From the NCBI RefSeq assembly GCF_946479715.1, contig NZ_CAMLHF010000110.1:1-17586 (forward strand): a stretch of 17,586 nucleotides of DNA, given 5' to 3'. The stretch comes from an uncultured Pedobacter sp. (GTDB taxonomy: Bacteria; Bacteroidota; Bacteroidia; Sphingobacteriales; Sphingobacteriaceae). How positions within the stretch are numbered: the first letter of the stretch is position 1; the number at the start of each line of letters is the position of its first letter. The translations under genes and the position numbers were made by a program. The notes under the pieces were generated by a model. That model had not been told where the DNA came from, did no database searches, and saw nothing but the letters and a program-made list of their open reading frames with translations. This document shows positions 16,809-17,586 of this stretch, piece by piece.

Positions 16809-16843
16809 TTTACCGAATTTTTAATGCTATTTACCGATTGTTT
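16809..16843 (+). promoter_or_regulatory. Direct repeat with 21-base period upstream of the LiaF-like gene
   Basis: TTTACCGA occurs at 16809-16816 and again at 16830-16837. The similarity extends over the next bases (ATTTTT versus TTGTTT), giving 12 of 14 matches. The period of 21 bases is two helical turns, which places both copies on the same face of the DNA, as for operators of LytTR-type response regulators. It lies about 70-100 bases upstream of the ATG at 16910. The regulator is inferred, not seen. Confidence 0.35.
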
Positions 16844-16909
16844 TCTACAATACAGCCCTTAAGCATTGATGAGCGTTGTTTTTGCAAGTAGTTTTGAAGA
16901 AAAAAAGCT

Positions 16910-17266
16910 ATGGAAACTCTAAATAACAAAACCAGATCAAATCGCCATTTCGGAATGGGTATTTTTTTACTTGTAATTGGCGCTATCTTTTTATTAAGAA
17001 ACATTGGCCTAAATATTCCATTCTGGGTGTTGAGCTGGCACACGTTCTTCCTGGCTTTCGGGTTATTAATAGGCTACAGGAAGAACTTTAAAGCAGGCGC
17101 CTGGGTATTTTTTGTGATACTTGGAGGTGTATTTACTTTAAAGGACCTGATATTCTTTGATATTTCACAATATACTACTGCATTGGCCTTAATAGGTGTA
17201 GGACTTTACATGATTTTCAGACCAAAAAAAGACGTTCAGTTTTGTGACTTCGGAAACAGAAAATAA
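16910..17266 (+). CDS. Small four-helix membrane protein, LiaF-like transmembrane region (DUF5668 type)
   Basis: A 118-residue inner-membrane protein. Four hydrophobic segments are visible at about 15-33 (GMGIFLLVIGAIFLLRNIG), 38-57 (FWVLSWHTFFLAFGLLIGY), 62-82 (AGAWVFFVILGGVFTLKDLIF) and 89-106 (TTALALIGVGLYMIF), followed by a short basic tail FRPKK. The pattern of paired helices ending in FRP matches the transmembrane part found at the N terminus of LiaF-type envelope-stress proteins, without their C-terminal beta domain. In Bacteroidota such proteins are often found near LytTR signalling genes, but none is present here. A direct repeat lies upstream and a strong terminator downstream, so it is probably monocistronic. 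Its molecular function is unknown. Confidence 0.8.
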   Translation: METLNNKTRSNRHFGMGIFLLVIGAIFLLRNIGLNIPFWVLSWHTFFLAFGLLIGYRKNFKAGAWVFFVILGGVFTLKDLIFFDISQYTTALALIGVGLYMIFRPKKDVQFCDFGNRK

Positions 17267-17284
17267 TTAAATCTATCATATATT

Positions 17285-17318
17285 AAAAGAGGCAACCGGA
17301 CGCGGTTGCCTCTTTTTT
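17285..17318. terminator. Strong bidirectional rho-independent terminator
   Basis: Perfect 14-base arms, AAAAGAGGCAACCG (17285-17298) and CGGTTGCCTCTTTT (17303-17316), surround a GACG tetraloop and are followed by a T-run on the plus strand. The A-run at the left gives the matching T-run on the minus strand. It sits between convergent genes, 18 bases after the plus-strand stop and 17 bases after the minus-strand stop, and can serve both. Confidence 0.92.
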
Positions 17319-17335
17319 GCGTTTCTTACAACCTA

Positions 17336-17586
17336 TTAATTCAACGCAATCGTTTGATTAGCAGATGTACTTAAGTAATCAGTTTTGATATGAACAGTAC
17401 CAGATCTGTCGTTAGCGTTGAAAAAATAACCAGTACCGGCCTTTTTGAACTGTTGCAAACTGTTGTAAGCTTTTAACTTTTTGCCATTAACACTTACTTT
17501 ATTCGGTGCTTTTGGATTATGTACATCAACCAAATAAACTCTTTGCTTGTTCTTACCTTCAAAATCTCCTTTGGCAGCATTTATTA
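17336..17586 (-). CDS. C-terminal end of a GH31-like glycosidase (DUF5110-type tail), partial
   Basis: The frame is open from the right edge of the window to a TAA at 17338-17336, so only about 83 C-terminal residues are visible. They read GDFEGKNKQRVYLVDVHNP, then NKVSVNGKKLKAY, GTGYFFNANDRSGTVHIK and a short end. The pattern of a Gly-x-Phe-x-Gly turn, Arg-x-Tyr strand and VxVNG strand matches the small beta domain (DUF5110) that closes many GH31 alpha-glucosidases and alpha-xylosidases. A TTG at 17533 could mimic a start but is internal. No catalytic residue is visible, so the assignment is tentative; another secreted beta-sandwich protein would fit as well. It converges on the LiaF-like gene and shares its terminator. 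Confidence 0.6.
   Translation of the reverse strand, partial: INAAKGDFEGKNKQRVYLVDVHNPKAPNKVSVNGKKLKAYNSLQQFKKAGTGYFFNANDRSGTVHIKTDYLSTSANQTIALN

Noticed and set aside
1..17586. CRISPR arrays, tRNA/rRNA genes, insertion sequences, toxin-antitoxin or defence genes
   Set aside because: No regularly spaced repeats, cloverleaf-like segments, transposase motifs, terminal inverted repeats or defence-protein motifs were seen by reading both strands.

Overview
The window looks like a chromosomal stretch of a Bacteroidota organism, most likely a Pedobacter- or Mucilaginibacter-like member of the Sphingobacteriaceae. The evidence is a SusD-type lipoprotein at the left edge, a GH97 enzyme (a family rich in Bacteroidota), AT-rich DNA, mostly weak Shine-Dalgarno sequences, short lipoprotein signal peptides and a stand-alone ECF sigma factor. 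The genus is inferred from general resemblance only.

Region 1 (1-12558, + strand) is the downstream part of a polysaccharide utilisation locus for alpha-galactosides. Seven genes lie head to tail with gaps of 5 to 60 bases: a SusD-like binding lipoprotein (5' end cut by the window), aldose 1-epimerase (GalM), an exported GH97 with the retaining-type catalytic pair, an MFS sugar/proton symporter, a 1113-residue cytosolic DUF5107-like plus TPR protein, an exported GH36 alpha-galactosidase, and GalT. Reading them together: glycans are bound at the surface, terminal alpha-galactose is released in the periplasm by GH97 and GH36, galactose enters through the symporter, and GalM and GalT feed it into the Leloir pathway. 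The matching SusC must lie left of the window. No galactokinase is present here. The DUF5107-TPR protein is the least understood member and the most interesting one.

Region 2 (12559-15035) holds a small hypothetical gene, an ECF sigma factor without an adjacent anti-sigma gene, and then three minus-strand genes: a 79-residue hypothetical protein, a lipoprotein of unknown function and a Cu/Zn superoxide dismutase lipoprotein. The first two minus-strand genes are tightly linked, with a strong Shine-Dalgarno overlapping the upstream stop codon.

Region 3 (15036-17586) has a divergent intergenic region, a secreted M1-family metallopeptidase, and a small four-helix membrane protein with a LiaF-like (DUF5668-type) region, preceded by a direct repeat with two-turn spacing. 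A strong bidirectional terminator follows. At the right edge is the C-terminal end of a minus-strand gene that resembles the DUF5110-type tail of GH31 enzymes.

No tRNA, rRNA, CRISPR array, insertion sequence or attachment site was recognised.
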